Notes: generated by a model not told the origin, from the letters alone. A stretch of 43,511 bases of DNA from Verrucomicrobiaceae bacterium UBA7681 (GCA_002482965.1 DLGZ01000002.1:151997-195507); one strand, 5' to 3'; positions 24,332 to 33,192 are shown, counted from the first letter of the stretch. Made by a program: numbers and translations.

Positions 24332-25903
24332 ATGATTCGCACTCTCCTTGCCTCTCTCTTTCTCGCATCCGCCGCGAGTGCCGCACAACCGCCCAACATC
24401 GTCTTCATCTTCTGCGATGACCTCGCCTATCAGGCGATGAGCTGCTACGGCGACAGCCGCAAGCTGCTCGAAACACCGAACATGGACCGCATCGCCAAGG
24501 AAGGCATGCGTTTCGACCGCTGCCTGGTGACGAACTCGATCTGCGGCCCGAGCCGTGCGGTGATCCAGACCGGCAAGTACTCGCACGCCAACGGCTTCTA
24601 CAACAACAGCAACAGCAAGTTTGACAGCAGCCAGCCCACCTTTCCCAAGGTGATGCAGAAGAGCGGCTACCAGATGGCGATGATCGGCAAATGGCACCTC
24701 ATGACCGACCCCGTGGGCTACGACTACTGGAACGTGCTGCCCGGCCAGGGAGCCTACTACAACCCGCCGATGATCGACAACGGCAAGCCTGTGAAATACG
24801 AAGGCTACGTCACTGACATCATCGGAGATCTCACCCTCGAATGGCTCAAGAATCGCGACAAAACCAAGCCTTTTATGATGATGAGCCAGCACAAGGCTCC
24901 GCATCGCGAGTGGGAGCCGCCCGTGCGCTATCTCAACTTTGACAAGGACCGTGTGTATGAGGAGCCGGAGACGCTCTTCGACAGTTACTCAGGCCGCAGC
25001 AAGGCGGTGAGTGATCACGACATGGGCATCGACCGCACCATGACGGATCGCGACGTGAAACTCGTCACCCCTGCCAATTTGACCCCGGAGCAAAAGAAAG
25101 ACTGGGACGCCTACTATGAGCCACGCAACGCCAAGTACCGCGAAGCCGCCCCTGCTGGCCGCGACCTCGTGAAATGGCGTTACCAGCGCTACATGCACGA
25201 TTATCTCGCCTGCGTGAAAGCGGTGGACGACAATGTGGGCCGTGTGCTCGACTACCTCGACAAGGAAGGCCTCACGGAAAACACCGTGGTCATGCTCAGC
25301 AGCGATCAGGGCTTTTATCTGGGCGAACACGGCTGGTTCGACAAACGCTGGATCTTTGAGGAGTCCCTGCGCACGCCCTTCATGGTGCGCTGGCCCGGCG
25401 TCATCAAGCCAGGCTCCACGAGCAGCAAAATCGTAAGCCTGATCGATTTCGCAAGCACCTTCCTCGACATCGCCGGGGCCCCCAATCTCGCCGATGTGCA
25501 TGGCCGCAGCATGGTGCCGTTGTTCAAAGGTGAAACGCCCGCCGACTGGCGCAAATCACTCTACTACCACTACTACGAGTATCCGGTGCCGCACCATGTG
25601 CGCCCGCACTACGGCGTCATAACGGACCGCTACAAACTCATCCACTACTACAAGCCAGACGTCGATGACTGGGAATTGATGGACCGCGAGAAGGACCCGC
25701 TCGAAGTGAAGAGCTTCTACAACGACCCGGCTTACGCCGACACCGTGAAGGAGTTGAAAGCTGAAATCATCCGACTGCAGGCCGAAGTGAAGGAGACGAT
25801 GCCGCCACCGCGCTTTGCTTTCGGGAACAAAGCCTTCGAAGGCGAGGTCAATCCGCCAGTGCAGCCCAAAGGCAAAGGGGCTGGTAAGAAGAAAGCGGAG
25901 TGA
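24332..25903 (+). CDS. Secreted sulfatase (S1 family)
   Basis: A 523-residue sulfatase with a signal peptide (MIRTLLASLFLASAASA). Catalytic features are CDD (28-30) binding the calcium, and CGPSR at 71-75 in which Cys71 is the residue converted to formylglycine. GKWHL near 120-125 and SSDQGFYLGEHGW near 330 follow. The CxPxR form needs formylglycine-generating enzyme or an anaerobic counterpart, which is not in the window. Sulfatases of this kind remove sulfate from polysaccharides and are very numerous in Verrucomicrobia and Planctomycetes. The substrate cannot be read here. The protein ends in a Lys-rich tail (KGKGAGKKKAE). Confidence 0.93.
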   Translation: MIRTLLASLFLASAASAAQPPNIVFIFCDDLAYQAMSCYGDSRKLLETPNMDRIAKEGMRFDRCLVTNSICGPSRAVIQTGKYSHANGFYNNSNSKFDSSQPTFPKVMQKSGYQMAMIGKWHLMTDPVGYDYWNVLPGQGAYYNPPMIDNGKPVKYEGYVTDIIGDLTLEWLKNRDKTKPFMMMSQHKAPHREWEPPVRYLNFDKDRVYEEPETLFDSYSGRSKAVSDHDMGIDRTMTDRDVKLVTPANLTPEQKKDWDAYYEPRNAKYREAAPAGRDLVKWRYQRYMHDYLACVKAVDDNVGRVLDYLDKEGLTENTVVMLSSDQGFYLGEHGWFDKRWIFEESLRTPFMVRWPGVIKPGSTSSKIVSLIDFASTFLDIAGAPNLADVHGRSMVPLFKGETPADWRKSLYYHYYEYPVPHHVRPHYGVITDRYKLIHYYKPDVDDWELMDREKDPLEVKSFYNDPAYADTVKELKAEIIRLQAEVKETMPPPRFAFGNKAFEGEVNPPVQPKGKGAGKKKAE

Positions 25904-25904
25904 T

Positions 25905-26234
25905 TTAGCGCGTGAACTCGTCACACGAATAATCGAACATTGAGAACCTCAGATGGGGTTCGCTTTGTTTGATCTCCAAGTCACGCTTCAAAGTCACCAC
26001 ACCCGTTTTACGCAGCTTTTTGGGTTGACTGGCTTTGGGAGAGATCTTTTCGTCTTTTCCTTCTGAAGCCTGGCGGATACCCTCTTTTCCAGAGGTCCGG
26101 TCTTGCTTTGCGATACGTCTCTTTTTCTTCTTCCACTGTCCCCGAAACGTTTTGTCCCCCTCCCAGGCATAGACTCGATGATCCTTTTTCAAAGAAGCAT
26201 CTTTTTTGCCCCTGGAATTTCGGATGTTGCTCAT
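25905..26234 (-). CDS. Small lysine-rich protein of unknown function
   Basis: A 109-residue, very basic protein with no signal peptide or recognised domain. The first two thirds are rich in Lys, Arg, Asp and Ser and probably unstructured. The last part (TLKRDLEIKQSEPHLRFSMFDYSCDEF) looks more ordered. The region is less GC-rich than its neighbours. It ends one base from the stop of the convergent sulfatase gene. Coding potential is uncertain, and a second overlapping minus-strand frame exists (26008-26253). Confidence 0.4.
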   Translation of the reverse strand: MSNIRNSRGKKDASLKKDHRVYAWEGDKTFRGQWKKKKRRIAKQDRTSGKEGIRQASEGKDEKISPKASQPKKLRKTGVVTLKRDLEIKQSEPHLRFSMFDYSCDEFTR

Positions 26235-26268
26235 GGGATTTAAGCATCTTCACCGCTGCGATCTCAAA

Positions 26269-26808
26269 CTACGCCTTCACTCGCTTTGGCATTGAAGGAC
26301 ACAACACTGACGCCTTCGCTGCCGTCTCCGCGCTGCCTTTGAGGAAGAAATGCAGCGCCCCTTTTTGGTCGCAGAACCACACCTCCTCAGCACCCGCTGC
26401 GAAGTAAAGTTCACGCTTGTTCTCCATCTCCTGCCGGGTGTTCCCCGGCGACACGACTTCGACGCAAATTTCTGGCGCGATCGTCAGCACGTCGTCCTTC
26501 AATCCACGCTTCACCCGGCTCGCCGAAATCCAACCCACGTCGATGCCTTTGATGCCGTCTTCAGTAAGCACCGCGACGTCGACGCTCGCGCCCGGAGGCA
26601 TGGAGGTCAGCAAGTGTGCGAAGATCGCCGATTGACGCGTGGTGTGTGAGAATCCAGGTGGCGGCATCATGACGATGTGTCCGTAGCGGTTGGTTTCGAT
26701 GCGGTCCGGCAGTCGTTTCAGGCTGGGATCGGAGCATACCTTCCGCCAGCGCTCCAGATGGAACGCGGTTGCATTCTTGATGCTGGGGATCTCGAGCAGC
26801 GCCGCCAT
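26269..26808 (-). CDS. Uma2-family (DUF820) putative restriction-like nuclease
   Basis: A 179-residue protein of the Uma2 family, which has a PD-(D/E)XK nuclease-like fold and unknown biological role. Family features are the ETNRYGHIVMMPPPGFSHTTRQSAIFAHL segment, DVGWIS, and APEICVEVVSPGNTRQEMENKRELYFAAGAEEVWFCD, which carries the expected Glu and Lys of the active-site core. Members are abundant in cyanobacteria and in Planctomycetes/Verrucomicrobia and are often found as isolated genes. Here too it has no partner gene. Confidence 0.87.
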   Translation of the reverse strand: MAALLEIPSIKNATAFHLERWRKVCSDPSLKRLPDRIETNRYGHIVMMPPPGFSHTTRQSAIFAHLLTSMPPGASVDVAVLTEDGIKGIDVGWISASRVKRGLKDDVLTIAPEICVEVVSPGNTRQEMENKRELYFAAGAEEVWFCDQKGALHFFLKGSAETAAKASVLCPSMPKRVKA

Positions 26809-26893
26809 GATGACGAATGGTAGGGGTTCGAGGACATGCCTTCAACCCGAAACTTGGGCTGAAGAAATCCCTTGCCCGGTGCTGAGCGTACAT

Positions 26894-28132
26894 TCACCGC
26901 CACATCGTCTTGCTCACATACCATTCGACTACCTGCGGGCCGTAGAAGACCCAGAGGGCCGCGCCGAGGGCGAGGTAGGGGCCGAAAGGGATCTTGGCAC
27001 TCCATTCAGCTTTGCCTAGAATGCGCGGCACAATGGCAGACAGCGTGCCGATGACCGAGGCTGCGAAGATGGTGAAGAGGACCGCCTGCCAGCCGCAGAA
27101 GGAGCCGATCATCATGAGGAAGAGCACGTCGCCAAAACCCATGGCCTCACGGGGGATCACCACCTGAGAAACCTTGCCCAGCAGAGTTGTCACCCCTTCG
27201 AGTGGAAACTCTTCATCACTGCCCTCTGACTTCACGGCCAGCTTCTCCGACCACATGGTCGCCGTGACGTTCTTCCAGGTGCGGTCATTGACCTTGAGAT
27301 CGTCACAGGTGATCACCATGAAATCGGAGTCGCGGCCGAAAATGTCCCCCCACTCCATTTTTTTGCTACCGATGGAAACGATAGGCGGCAGCTCTTCGCT
27401 TTCTTGAACAACGCTCCACTTCACCGATCCATCCAGCCACTCACAGCCCATGATTTTTCCCACCACCCGGCACATGGCAGGCGAGGCTGATTTCAGGAAG
27501 GCTGGTTTCTGCCGGTGATTCACTTTGCCAAAGGCCAGCTTGCCCAGTTCCACCACAAGCCACAGGCCGCCAAGGCCCAGCGCGGCGCTGGCCAGCGAGA
27601 TGAGCAGGCCCCGTGTGTGAGTGGTTTCCGCCATCAGAGCAGGCACCCACCAGGAGGCCAGGACGCCTACAACCGCCCCACCGATGGTGATTCGATGCGG
27701 CAGAATGAAGTGGTCGATGTCGATGAACGTGCCCGAGATCAGCAGGCTCATGAACACCCACAGGCAGAGCACATGCGGCCCCCACACTTGGATCATGAGC
27801 CAGGGATTGCCGCCCGGTGCATACTCCCCGCTGATCTTTAGAAAGACCAGGTAGAACATCACGCCGGTCAGCAGTTCCACCAGGAAGTAGCGGATGGAAA
27901 TCTTGCCGCCGCAATTCGCGCATTTACCACGCAGGAGCAGCCAGCTCAGCAGCGGGATGTTCTGCCACATCGGGATCTTGTATTTGCAGGAGGGGCAGAA
28001 ACTGCGCTTGGGATTGTTCACCGAGATGTCCAGAGGCATGCGGTAGATGACCACATTGAGAAAGGAGCCGATGCCCGCGCCCATGTAAAAGGCCAGAAGG
28101 TGCAGCAGGGTGTTGAGAATTTGAAAACGCAT
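26894..28132 (-). CDS. Prepilin peptidase with a large soluble insert (PilD/GspO type)
   Basis: This membrane aspartic protease cuts the leader of type IV pilins or type II secretion pseudopilins and, in the full-length form, methylates the new N-terminus. The 412-residue protein has two Cys pairs, Cys46/Cys49 and Cys71/Cys74, in the N-terminal cytoplasmic loop. The protease Asp lie in DIDHFILPHR (138-147) and GFGD (332-335). Several membrane segments surround them. Between the two Asp motifs there is an extra soluble region (about residues 202-320) not found in PilD. The start at 28132 follows the family N-terminus; the frame is open to 28171. No pilin genes are nearby. Confidence 0.9.
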   Translation of the reverse strand: MRFQILNTLLHLLAFYMGAGIGSFLNVVIYRMPLDISVNNPKRSFCPSCKYKIPMWQNIPLLSWLLLRGKCANCGGKISIRYFLVELLTGVMFYLVFLKISGEYAPGGNPWLMIQVWGPHVLCLWVFMSLLISGTFIDIDHFILPHRITIGGAVVGVLASWWVPALMAETTHTRGLLISLASAALGLGGLWLVVELGKLAFGKVNHRQKPAFLKSASPAMCRVVGKIMGCEWLDGSVKWSVVQESEELPPIVSIGSKKMEWGDIFGRDSDFMVITCDDLKVNDRTWKNVTATMWSEKLAVKSEGSDEEFPLEGVTTLLGKVSQVVIPREAMGFGDVLFLMMIGSFCGWQAVLFTIFAASVIGTLSAIVPRILGKAEWSAKIPFGPYLALGAALWVFYGPQVVEWYVSKTMWR

Positions 28133-28194
28133 GAATGTGGGCTGAGTTTGCAAACTTGGCCTGCCGTGCATGAGTACGGAAGCAAAAACTCAGC

Positions 28195-28932
28195 ATGACT
28201 TCAGATTCCTGGCGCAGCCTGCGCCTCATTCTCATCGGCTTCGCCGCCCTCAGCTCCTGTGCCAGTCCGCAGCAGAGGCGTGGCACGCTGTATGCGCGCA
28301 GCACTCCAGATGCCGGCCGCCATCTAAATTCCGGCAGCACCCTCGAACGGGCGCGGGAGCGCAACCTCGTCGATGTGCGCACCGAGATTCCTGGCATCGA
28401 GATCGATCTGCGCTACGGCACTGCTGACAATGTCACCGGCCTTCCCATTTACCCTGCCGTCATGCCCTGCCTGCTGCGTAGTGAGACGGCGAAAAAGCTG
28501 AAGGAGGCCCAGGCGATCCTCCGCTCTCAGGGCTACGGCCTGCGGATCTGGGATGCGTATCGCCCGCCGGAGGCTCAGGAGGCGCTGCATAAGGCTGGTG
28601 GGAGCACCGGCATGTTTCTCTCCCCTAATGCGGGCTGGAGCCGTCACTGTGGCGGCATCGCCGTGGATCTCACACTCGTGGATGCCCATGGCCAGGTGCA
28701 GCGCATGCCCACCGGCTTTGATCAGGACTTTGCCCATGCGAGCCGAAACTACCGGGGCGCAGATCCGGTGGTGAAGCAAAACTTGCAGGTGCTCCAGGCT
28801 GCCATGAAGCAGGCTGGTTTCACGCAGCTCGAATCCGAGTGGTGGCACTTCGATGATGCTGAATACCTCAACAATCCCCAGCCCATCGTCTATGGCTGGC
28901 AGATTGCCCTTCCCGGGATGTCGCAGCCGTGA
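28195..28932 (+). CDS. VanX-like D-alanyl-D-alanine dipeptidase, lipoprotein
   Basis: A 245-residue zinc peptidase of family M15D, which cuts D-Ala-D-Ala. The zinc ligands and catalytic residues are present at the family spacing: His151 and Asp158 in SRHCGGIAVD, Glu215 and His218 in ESEWWHFD, and Arg73 in DLRYG. An N-terminal lipoprotein signal ends LSSC (Cys22), so it is likely membrane-anchored and works on wall fragments, more as a recycling enzyme than as a vancomycin-resistance enzyme. There are no van genes beside it. The next gene begins in a GTGA overlap with its stop codon. Confidence 0.9.
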   Translation: MTSDSWRSLRLILIGFAALSSCASPQQRRGTLYARSTPDAGRHLNSGSTLERARERNLVDVRTEIPGIEIDLRYGTADNVTGLPIYPAVMPCLLRSETAKKLKEAQAILRSQGYGLRIWDAYRPPEAQEALHKAGGSTGMFLSPNAGWSRHCGGIAVDLTLVDAHGQVQRMPTGFDQDFAHASRNYRGADPVVKQNLQVLQAAMKQAGFTQLESEWWHFDDAEYLNNPQPIVYGWQIALPGMSQP

Positions 28933-29666
28933 GCATTCGTAACAACGCCACTTTCACCGTCATCGATGAGACGGACGGCTACATCGTGGTCAACAAGCCA
29001 GCGCCTCTGCAAATCCATCCAGGTGATCCGAAGGGGCCGCCCACGCTCTGGCATCGTGTGTGTGACCTGCTTTCGTATGAAATTGCGAACGGTGGGCAGG
29101 TGTCCATCATCAATCGCCTGGACCGTGAAACGAGCGGCGTGGTGCTCATCGCGAAGAACCACGAACTGGCGCGTCTCTTTGGCATGGCGATGCAGGAGCG
29201 CAAGATTCACAAGACCTACGTCGCCCTCGTCCATGGCTGGCCGGAGTGGGAAGAGCAGACACTGGATGCGCCGATTTTGAATGCGCGCGACGTGCAGGCC
29301 TTTGACATCTGGGTCAAACAAATCGTCCACCCGCAAGGCGCCGAATGCCGCACTGCCTTCCGTACGTTGCAGCGTTTTGAGCGTGACGGCGCGCAGTTCG
29401 CCTTGATCGAAGCGAAGCCCGAAACCGGACGCATGCACCAGATCCGCGTGCATCTGCACCATCTCGGCCTGCCCATCGTCGGGGACAAACTCTATGGCCG
29501 CAGTGACCGCTGCTACCTGGAGTTCATTGAGACAGGGTGGACGGAGGCGCTTGAATCCAAGCTCATCCTGCCGCGTCAGGCGCTGCACTCATCGCGGCTG
29601 GAACTCAATCTTGAAGGCTTTCCGTCTGGGTGGGACGCGCCGCTGCCGCCGGAGTTTGCTTTGTAG
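28929..29666 (+). CDS. RluA-family RNA pseudouridine synthase
   Basis: A 245-residue pseudouridine synthase of the RluA family without an S4 domain. The catalytic Asp is Asp65 in INRLDRETSGVVL. Other family segments are IVVNKPAPLQIHPG, HKTYVALVHG and the late ETGRMHQIRVHLHHLGLPIVGDKLYG. The target base in rRNA or tRNA cannot be inferred. A GTG start codon at 28929 overlaps the upstream TGA, so its translation is probably coupled to the dipeptidase gene. The two functions have no obvious link. Confidence 0.92.
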   Translation: MSIRNNATFTVIDETDGYIVVNKPAPLQIHPGDPKGPPTLWHRVCDLLSYEIANGGQVSIINRLDRETSGVVLIAKNHELARLFGMAMQERKIHKTYVALVHGWPEWEEQTLDAPILNARDVQAFDIWVKQIVHPQGAECRTAFRTLQRFERDGAQFALIEAKPETGRMHQIRVHLHHLGLPIVGDKLYGRSDRCYLEFIETGWTEALESKLILPRQALHSSRLELNLEGFPSGWDAPLPPEFAL

Positions 29667-29678
29667 TACGATGGGCAA

Positions 29679-30362
29679 TCACGTCCAGCGACGCACGCGG
29701 CTGTCGAGCTGGAACACCTGCCCGCTCACGTTATCCAAACTGTGCAGGAACGCGATGAAGCGTGCCACGTCCTGTGCGGTGTTCAACCGGCCCAAGGTGT
29801 GCTGGCTCATCAAGCTCTCTCGCCATGCGGCATCCTCCAGCAGAGGGCGTGTCATCTTGGTCTCCAGAAAGCCAGGGAGCACGCAGTTTGCGCGAATGTT
29901 TCGTGCGCCGTATTCTTTGGCGATGCTTTGGGTGAAGCCGATCAGCCCAGCCTTGGCGGCTGCATAATTGGCCTGACCTGCTGGACCGCTCAGCGCCGAG
30001 TAGGAACCAATGTTCACGATGTGACCATGGCGCTGTTTGGACATCAGCTTCACTGTGGCCTGTGACACGAGAAACGCGCCTTTGAGATTCACATCGACGA
30101 CATGGTCGAACTCCGTCTCACTCATCTTCGCCACGGAGACATCCTGGCAGACACCCGCGTTGTTCACCAGCAGATCGAGCTTTTTCACTCCCGCGAAAAA
30201 GGCACGCACGGAGTCGGCGCTCGTCACATCGAGCGCGTTGCGTCCGGGAGCCAGCACCTCAAAACCAGCCTGCCGCAGTTCAGCGCTGATCGCATGCGCC
30301 AGGTCCCCTTCACCGCCGGTGATGACGGCGGTTAGGGGCGTGGATTCTGACGGCATGGACAT
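29679..30362 (-). CDS. Short-chain dehydrogenase/reductase (FabG-like)
   Basis: A 227-residue classical SDR. The cofactor loop TGGEGDLA (15-22), NNAG at 67-70 and the catalytic set Ser120, Tyr133 and Lys137 in YAAAK are all present at the correct spacing. A TGGxGD loop is slightly unusual for the family, where TGGxxGIG is common. The gene starts two bases after the Gfo/Idh/MocA gene on the same strand, so both are likely in one operon for a sugar or polyol conversion. FabG activity in fatty-acid synthesis is a less likely alternative. Confidence 0.87.
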   Translation of the reverse strand: MSMPSESTPLTAVITGGEGDLAHAISAELRQAGFEVLAPGRNALDVTSADSVRAFFAGVKKLDLLVNNAGVCQDVSVAKMSETEFDHVVDVNLKGAFLVSQATVKLMSKQRHGHIVNIGSYSALSGPAGQANYAAAKAGLIGFTQSIAKEYGARNIRANCVLPGFLETKMTRPLLEDAAWRESLMSQHTLGRLNTAQDVARFIAFLHSLDNVSGQVFQLDSRVRRWT

Positions 30363-30364
30363 GC

Positions 30365-31492
30365 TCAGCCCAGCGTGAAGGCCGGCAGTTTCACGATCTT
30401 GCCGCCTGCCATGGCGGACTGATGGGCGCAGAGGCCCACGCAGGTCCAGTTGGCGGATTGCGCCGCATTCGGGAAGGGCTGGCGCTTTTCGGCGAGGGCA
30501 TTGGCAAACTCGTTGGCGAGATGCGGATGGCTGCCGCCATGGCCGCTGCCTTGGGTGAAGCTGAGATGCGTCTTCTTGCCCAGATCATAGACGCCCTTCG
30601 TGGTGAAGCGCTGAATCGGCTTGGGCAGGCGTTTGGCGAAATCGGGAGTCTTGATCAGTTTCGGGATCTTGTGCTCGGGCAGTTTGGCGCGGTGCAGGAT
30701 GAGCGGTTCGTGCTCGATGAGCGGCCATTCGATGGAGGCCTTGTCGCCATAGACGTCGATGCTTTCGCGATACTGACGGGCGGTGTCAAACAGGCTGCGG
30801 ATGATGCGGGCGCTCACATCGGTGCCCTTGAATTTGATGTGCGCGGTCTCGACGGCGAAGGGGGAGCCGTAGCACTTCTGCAATTCCTTGCGCACGGTGC
30901 CGGAGCCGAAGCAGCTCACGTATTCGGCAGGCTTGCCGATCATGCCAGCCACGGGGCCGACGCAGTGCGTGGCATACCACATCGGAGGCAGGCCGGGCCA
31001 GTAGTTCGGCCAGCCGTCCATGTCCTGCTGGTGGGAGGCCTGCACGAACTGAAGCTTGCCCAGCTTGCCCTGATCGAGCTGCTCCTTCATGAAGAGGTAC
31101 TCGCGGGCATAGACGACGGTCTCCATCATCATGTACTTGAGGCCGGTCTTCTTGACGAGGTCGCAGATCTTTTTGCAGTCTTCGATGCTGGTGGCCATCG
31201 GCACGGTGCAGGCGACGTGCTTGCCCGCCTTGAGCGCCTCGATGCTCATCCAGCCGTGGTCAGGAATGGGCGAGTTGATGTGGACGGCATCGATGTTCGG
31301 ATCCTTGAGCATCGCCTTGAAGTCCGTGTAGCGCACGTCCACGCCGAAGGCATCGCCGATGGTTTTGAGCTTCTTTTCATCGCGCTGGCAGATGGCGTAG
31401 CAGGTGGTCAGCGGATGGCGCTGCCAGATGGGGATGAATTCCGCCCCGAAACCGAGGCCAACGACGGCGATGTTGAGCTTTTTGTCTGACAT
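30365..31492 (-). CDS. Gfo/Idh/MocA-family oxidoreductase
   Basis: A 375-residue NAD(P)-dependent oxidoreductase. The Rossmann loop GLGFGA is at 12-17 and is followed by the usual beta-alpha pattern and NSPIPDHGWMSIEALKAGKHV. The conserved Glu-Lys-Pro motif, where Lys normally takes part in catalysis, reads Thr-Val-Pro (96-98). The later HCVGP contains the active-site His-x-x-x-Pro segment. Family members from Verrucomicrobia act on sugars and their derivatives. The start at 31492 fits the family. The frame is open back to 31603. Confidence 0.88.
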   Translation of the reverse strand: MSDKKLNIAVVGLGFGAEFIPIWQRHPLTTCYAICQRDEKKLKTIGDAFGVDVRYTDFKAMLKDPNIDAVHINSPIPDHGWMSIEALKAGKHVACTVPMATSIEDCKKICDLVKKTGLKYMMMETVVYAREYLFMKEQLDQGKLGKLQFVQASHQQDMDGWPNYWPGLPPMWYATHCVGPVAGMIGKPAEYVSCFGSGTVRKELQKCYGSPFAVETAHIKFKGTDVSARIIRSLFDTARQYRESIDVYGDKASIEWPLIEHEPLILHRAKLPEHKIPKLIKTPDFAKRLPKPIQRFTTKGVYDLGKKTHLSFTQGSGHGGSHPHLANEFANALAEKRQPFPNAAQSANWTCVGLCAHQSAMAGGKIVKLPAFTLG

Positions 31493-31583
31493 GATGATTG
31501 GAAGGATGACGCGGCTCTTATAGGCGGGAACGGCGGGAGATGGGAAGGACAAAGTTTGGGGGAAATCGGACGGGGGAGGCGAA

Positions 31584-31617
31584 GTTTCAGGTTTCAGGTT
31601 CAAAGTTTCAAGTTAGG
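31584..31617. repeat. Imperfect heptamer repeat between the divergent oxidoreductase and queA genes
   Basis: About five units of GTTTCAG/GTTTCAA/GTTCAAA lie head to tail, just upstream of queA and of the oxidoreductase gene on the other strand. Confidence 0.6.
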
Positions 31618-31629
31618 GAAGAGCACCGC

Positions 31630-32610
31630 ATGCTGACCTCCGACTTTGACTACCACCTGCCGCCTGAACTCATCGCCAGTGAACCGCTGGCGGAGCGCTC
31701 GGCGTCGCGGATGATGGTGCTGCATCGTGATGCGGGGAGGATTGAGCACCGAATGTTCCGCGAGATCGGCGAGTTCATCTCGCGTGAAGCCGGGGACATG
31801 CTGATCTTGAATGACACGCGCGTGGTACCAGCCCGCTACTTCACCAATCAAGGCTACGAGGTGCTGCGTCTGAATCCGCTGACGCCCACACGCTGGCGCT
31901 GCATGGTGAAGCCGGGGAAGAAATTCCGCCTCGGTCACACGGTGCCGATTGGCGAGGCCACAGGCACCGTGGTGGAAATCATGGAAGACAATGGCGACCG
32001 CATCATCGAGTTCGACCGCGTCGTGGATGAATCCAAGCACGGCCATCTGGCCCTGCCGCACTACATGGGCCGCGATGACCAACCCGCCGACCGCGAGCGC
32101 TATCAGACGGTGTTTGCCCGCAGCGAAGGCTCCATCGCCGCGCCAACGGCAGGGCTGCACTTCACGCCGGACGTCCTGAGTCCCCTGCCCCACACGTTTG
32201 TGACGCTGCATGTCGGTGTCGGCACGTTTCAGCCCGTAAAGGTGGACAATATTGCCGACCACAAGATGCACTCGGAGGTCTATGAAGTTTCGGCAGCCAC
32301 TGCCGAAGCAGTACAAACAGCCAAGCGTGTCATCCCCGTGGGCACCACTGCCTTGCGCACATTGGAGACCGTGGCACGCGATCATGGGCGGGTCATCGCC
32401 ACGCAAGGCAGCACGGACATCTTCATTCATCCCGGCTTTGAGTTTAAAGTAGCGGGCGGCCTGCTGACGAACTTCCATCTCCCCAAGTCCACGCTCATCA
32501 TGCTGGTGAGCGCCTTCGCGGGCAAGGAGCTGGTCATGCAGGCGTATGAGGAAGCGATTCGCGAACGGTATCGCTTCTTCAGCTATGGGGACTGCATGCT
32601 GATTGTGTGA
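31630..32610 (+). CDS. queA: S-adenosylmethionine:tRNA ribosyltransferase-isomerase
   Basis: QueA makes epoxyqueuosine in tRNA by transferring the ribosyl part of SAM. The 326-residue protein has the family motifs: DYHLPPELIASEPL at the start, ILNDTRVVPARYF, the RYQTVFARSEGSIAAPTAGLHF segment, TLHVGVGTFQPV, and NFHLPKSTLIMLVSAFAG with YRFFSYGDCMLI at the end. It is about 30 residues shorter than E. coli QueA, mainly through a shorter loop after the ARYF segment and a shorter C-terminus. The start at 31630 fits the family. The longer frame from 31540 includes the repeat tract. Confidence 0.95.
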   Translation: MLTSDFDYHLPPELIASEPLAERSASRMMVLHRDAGRIEHRMFREIGEFISREAGDMLILNDTRVVPARYFTNQGYEVLRLNPLTPTRWRCMVKPGKKFRLGHTVPIGEATGTVVEIMEDNGDRIIEFDRVVDESKHGHLALPHYMGRDDQPADRERYQTVFARSEGSIAAPTAGLHFTPDVLSPLPHTFVTLHVGVGTFQPVKVDNIADHKMHSEVYEVSAATAEAVQTAKRVIPVGTTALRTLETVARDHGRVIATQGSTDIFIHPGFEFKVAGGLLTNFHLPKSTLIMLVSAFAGKELVMQAYEEAIRERYRFFSYGDCMLIV

Positions 32611-32647
32611 GGCAAGTACTCCAATTGCGGCGCAACTGGAGTTCATG

Positions 32648-33094
32648 CTAACCGCCTTGGACGATGCGCTGCAGCATCTCCCTGCGATCAAGCACAACCA
32701 CACTTCCAGCAGTCATCTCAAGAGCAGAGACACCCGCCGGATTTTTCTCTGAAGCTTCTGGCGGCGGCATTTGAGTGCTCGTGCAAGAAGGCAGCATGGA
32801 AAGGGTGCTGAGCGAGAGCGCTGCGGCCTTGGTCAGCAGATGTTTGAGCGGATCGGTTTTTGACAAGGATGTCACATCCACCGGGGTGCCGTTCAGATGC
32901 TTGAAATAAGCCACGCACGGGCTTTCACCTTCGGCGCTCAGCAGCGTCCTGCGTTCATGCCGGGTCATCATCGAGAGGTTGTGGACCTGCCGGTTGCAGA
33001 CGTTGCAGAAACGAGTGCGCTCATCGCCCTGCATTTCCGCCCACACTTTGGGGCACTTGAAGGTGAACTCCGGAAATTCAAATGGATCGCTCAT
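32648..33094 (-). CDS. Protein of unknown function with a conserved Cys motif
   Basis: A 148-residue protein. The first 60 residues hold a metal-site-like pattern: Cys14 in CPKVW, Cys30 and Cys33 in RFCNVC, His38 in VHNLS, and Cys60. This CPxxW...RxCxxCxxxVHxLSxMTxxE pattern occurs in several proteins of Planctomycetes, Verrucomicrobia and Bacteroidetes of unknown function. It is followed by a hydrophobic stretch (about 88-103) ending LPSC, which could be a membrane anchor or lipobox-like site, and a short tail. It probably binds zinc or heme, but no activity can be claimed. Convergent with queA. Confidence 0.7.
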   Translation of the reverse strand: MSDPFEFPEFTFKCPKVWAEMQGDERTRFCNVCNRQVHNLSMMTRHERRTLLSAEGESPCVAYFKHLNGTPVDVTSLSKTDPLKHLLTKAAALSLSTLSMLPSCTSTQMPPPEASEKNPAGVSALEMTAGSVVVLDRREMLQRIVQGG

Positions 33095-33192
33095 GAGAAG
33101 ATGAGGACAAACAGATCATGATGATCCGCCGCCCCCCCTTCTGAGTCAGTGGTTAAAGCCAATCTGTTCAAATCAGAACCGGCGAAAACCCA

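Noticed and set aside
30422..31489. A 355-residue open frame on the plus strand opposite the Gfo/Idh/MocA gene
   Set aside because: Antisense shadow; the minus-strand product is a recognisable enzyme and this one is not.
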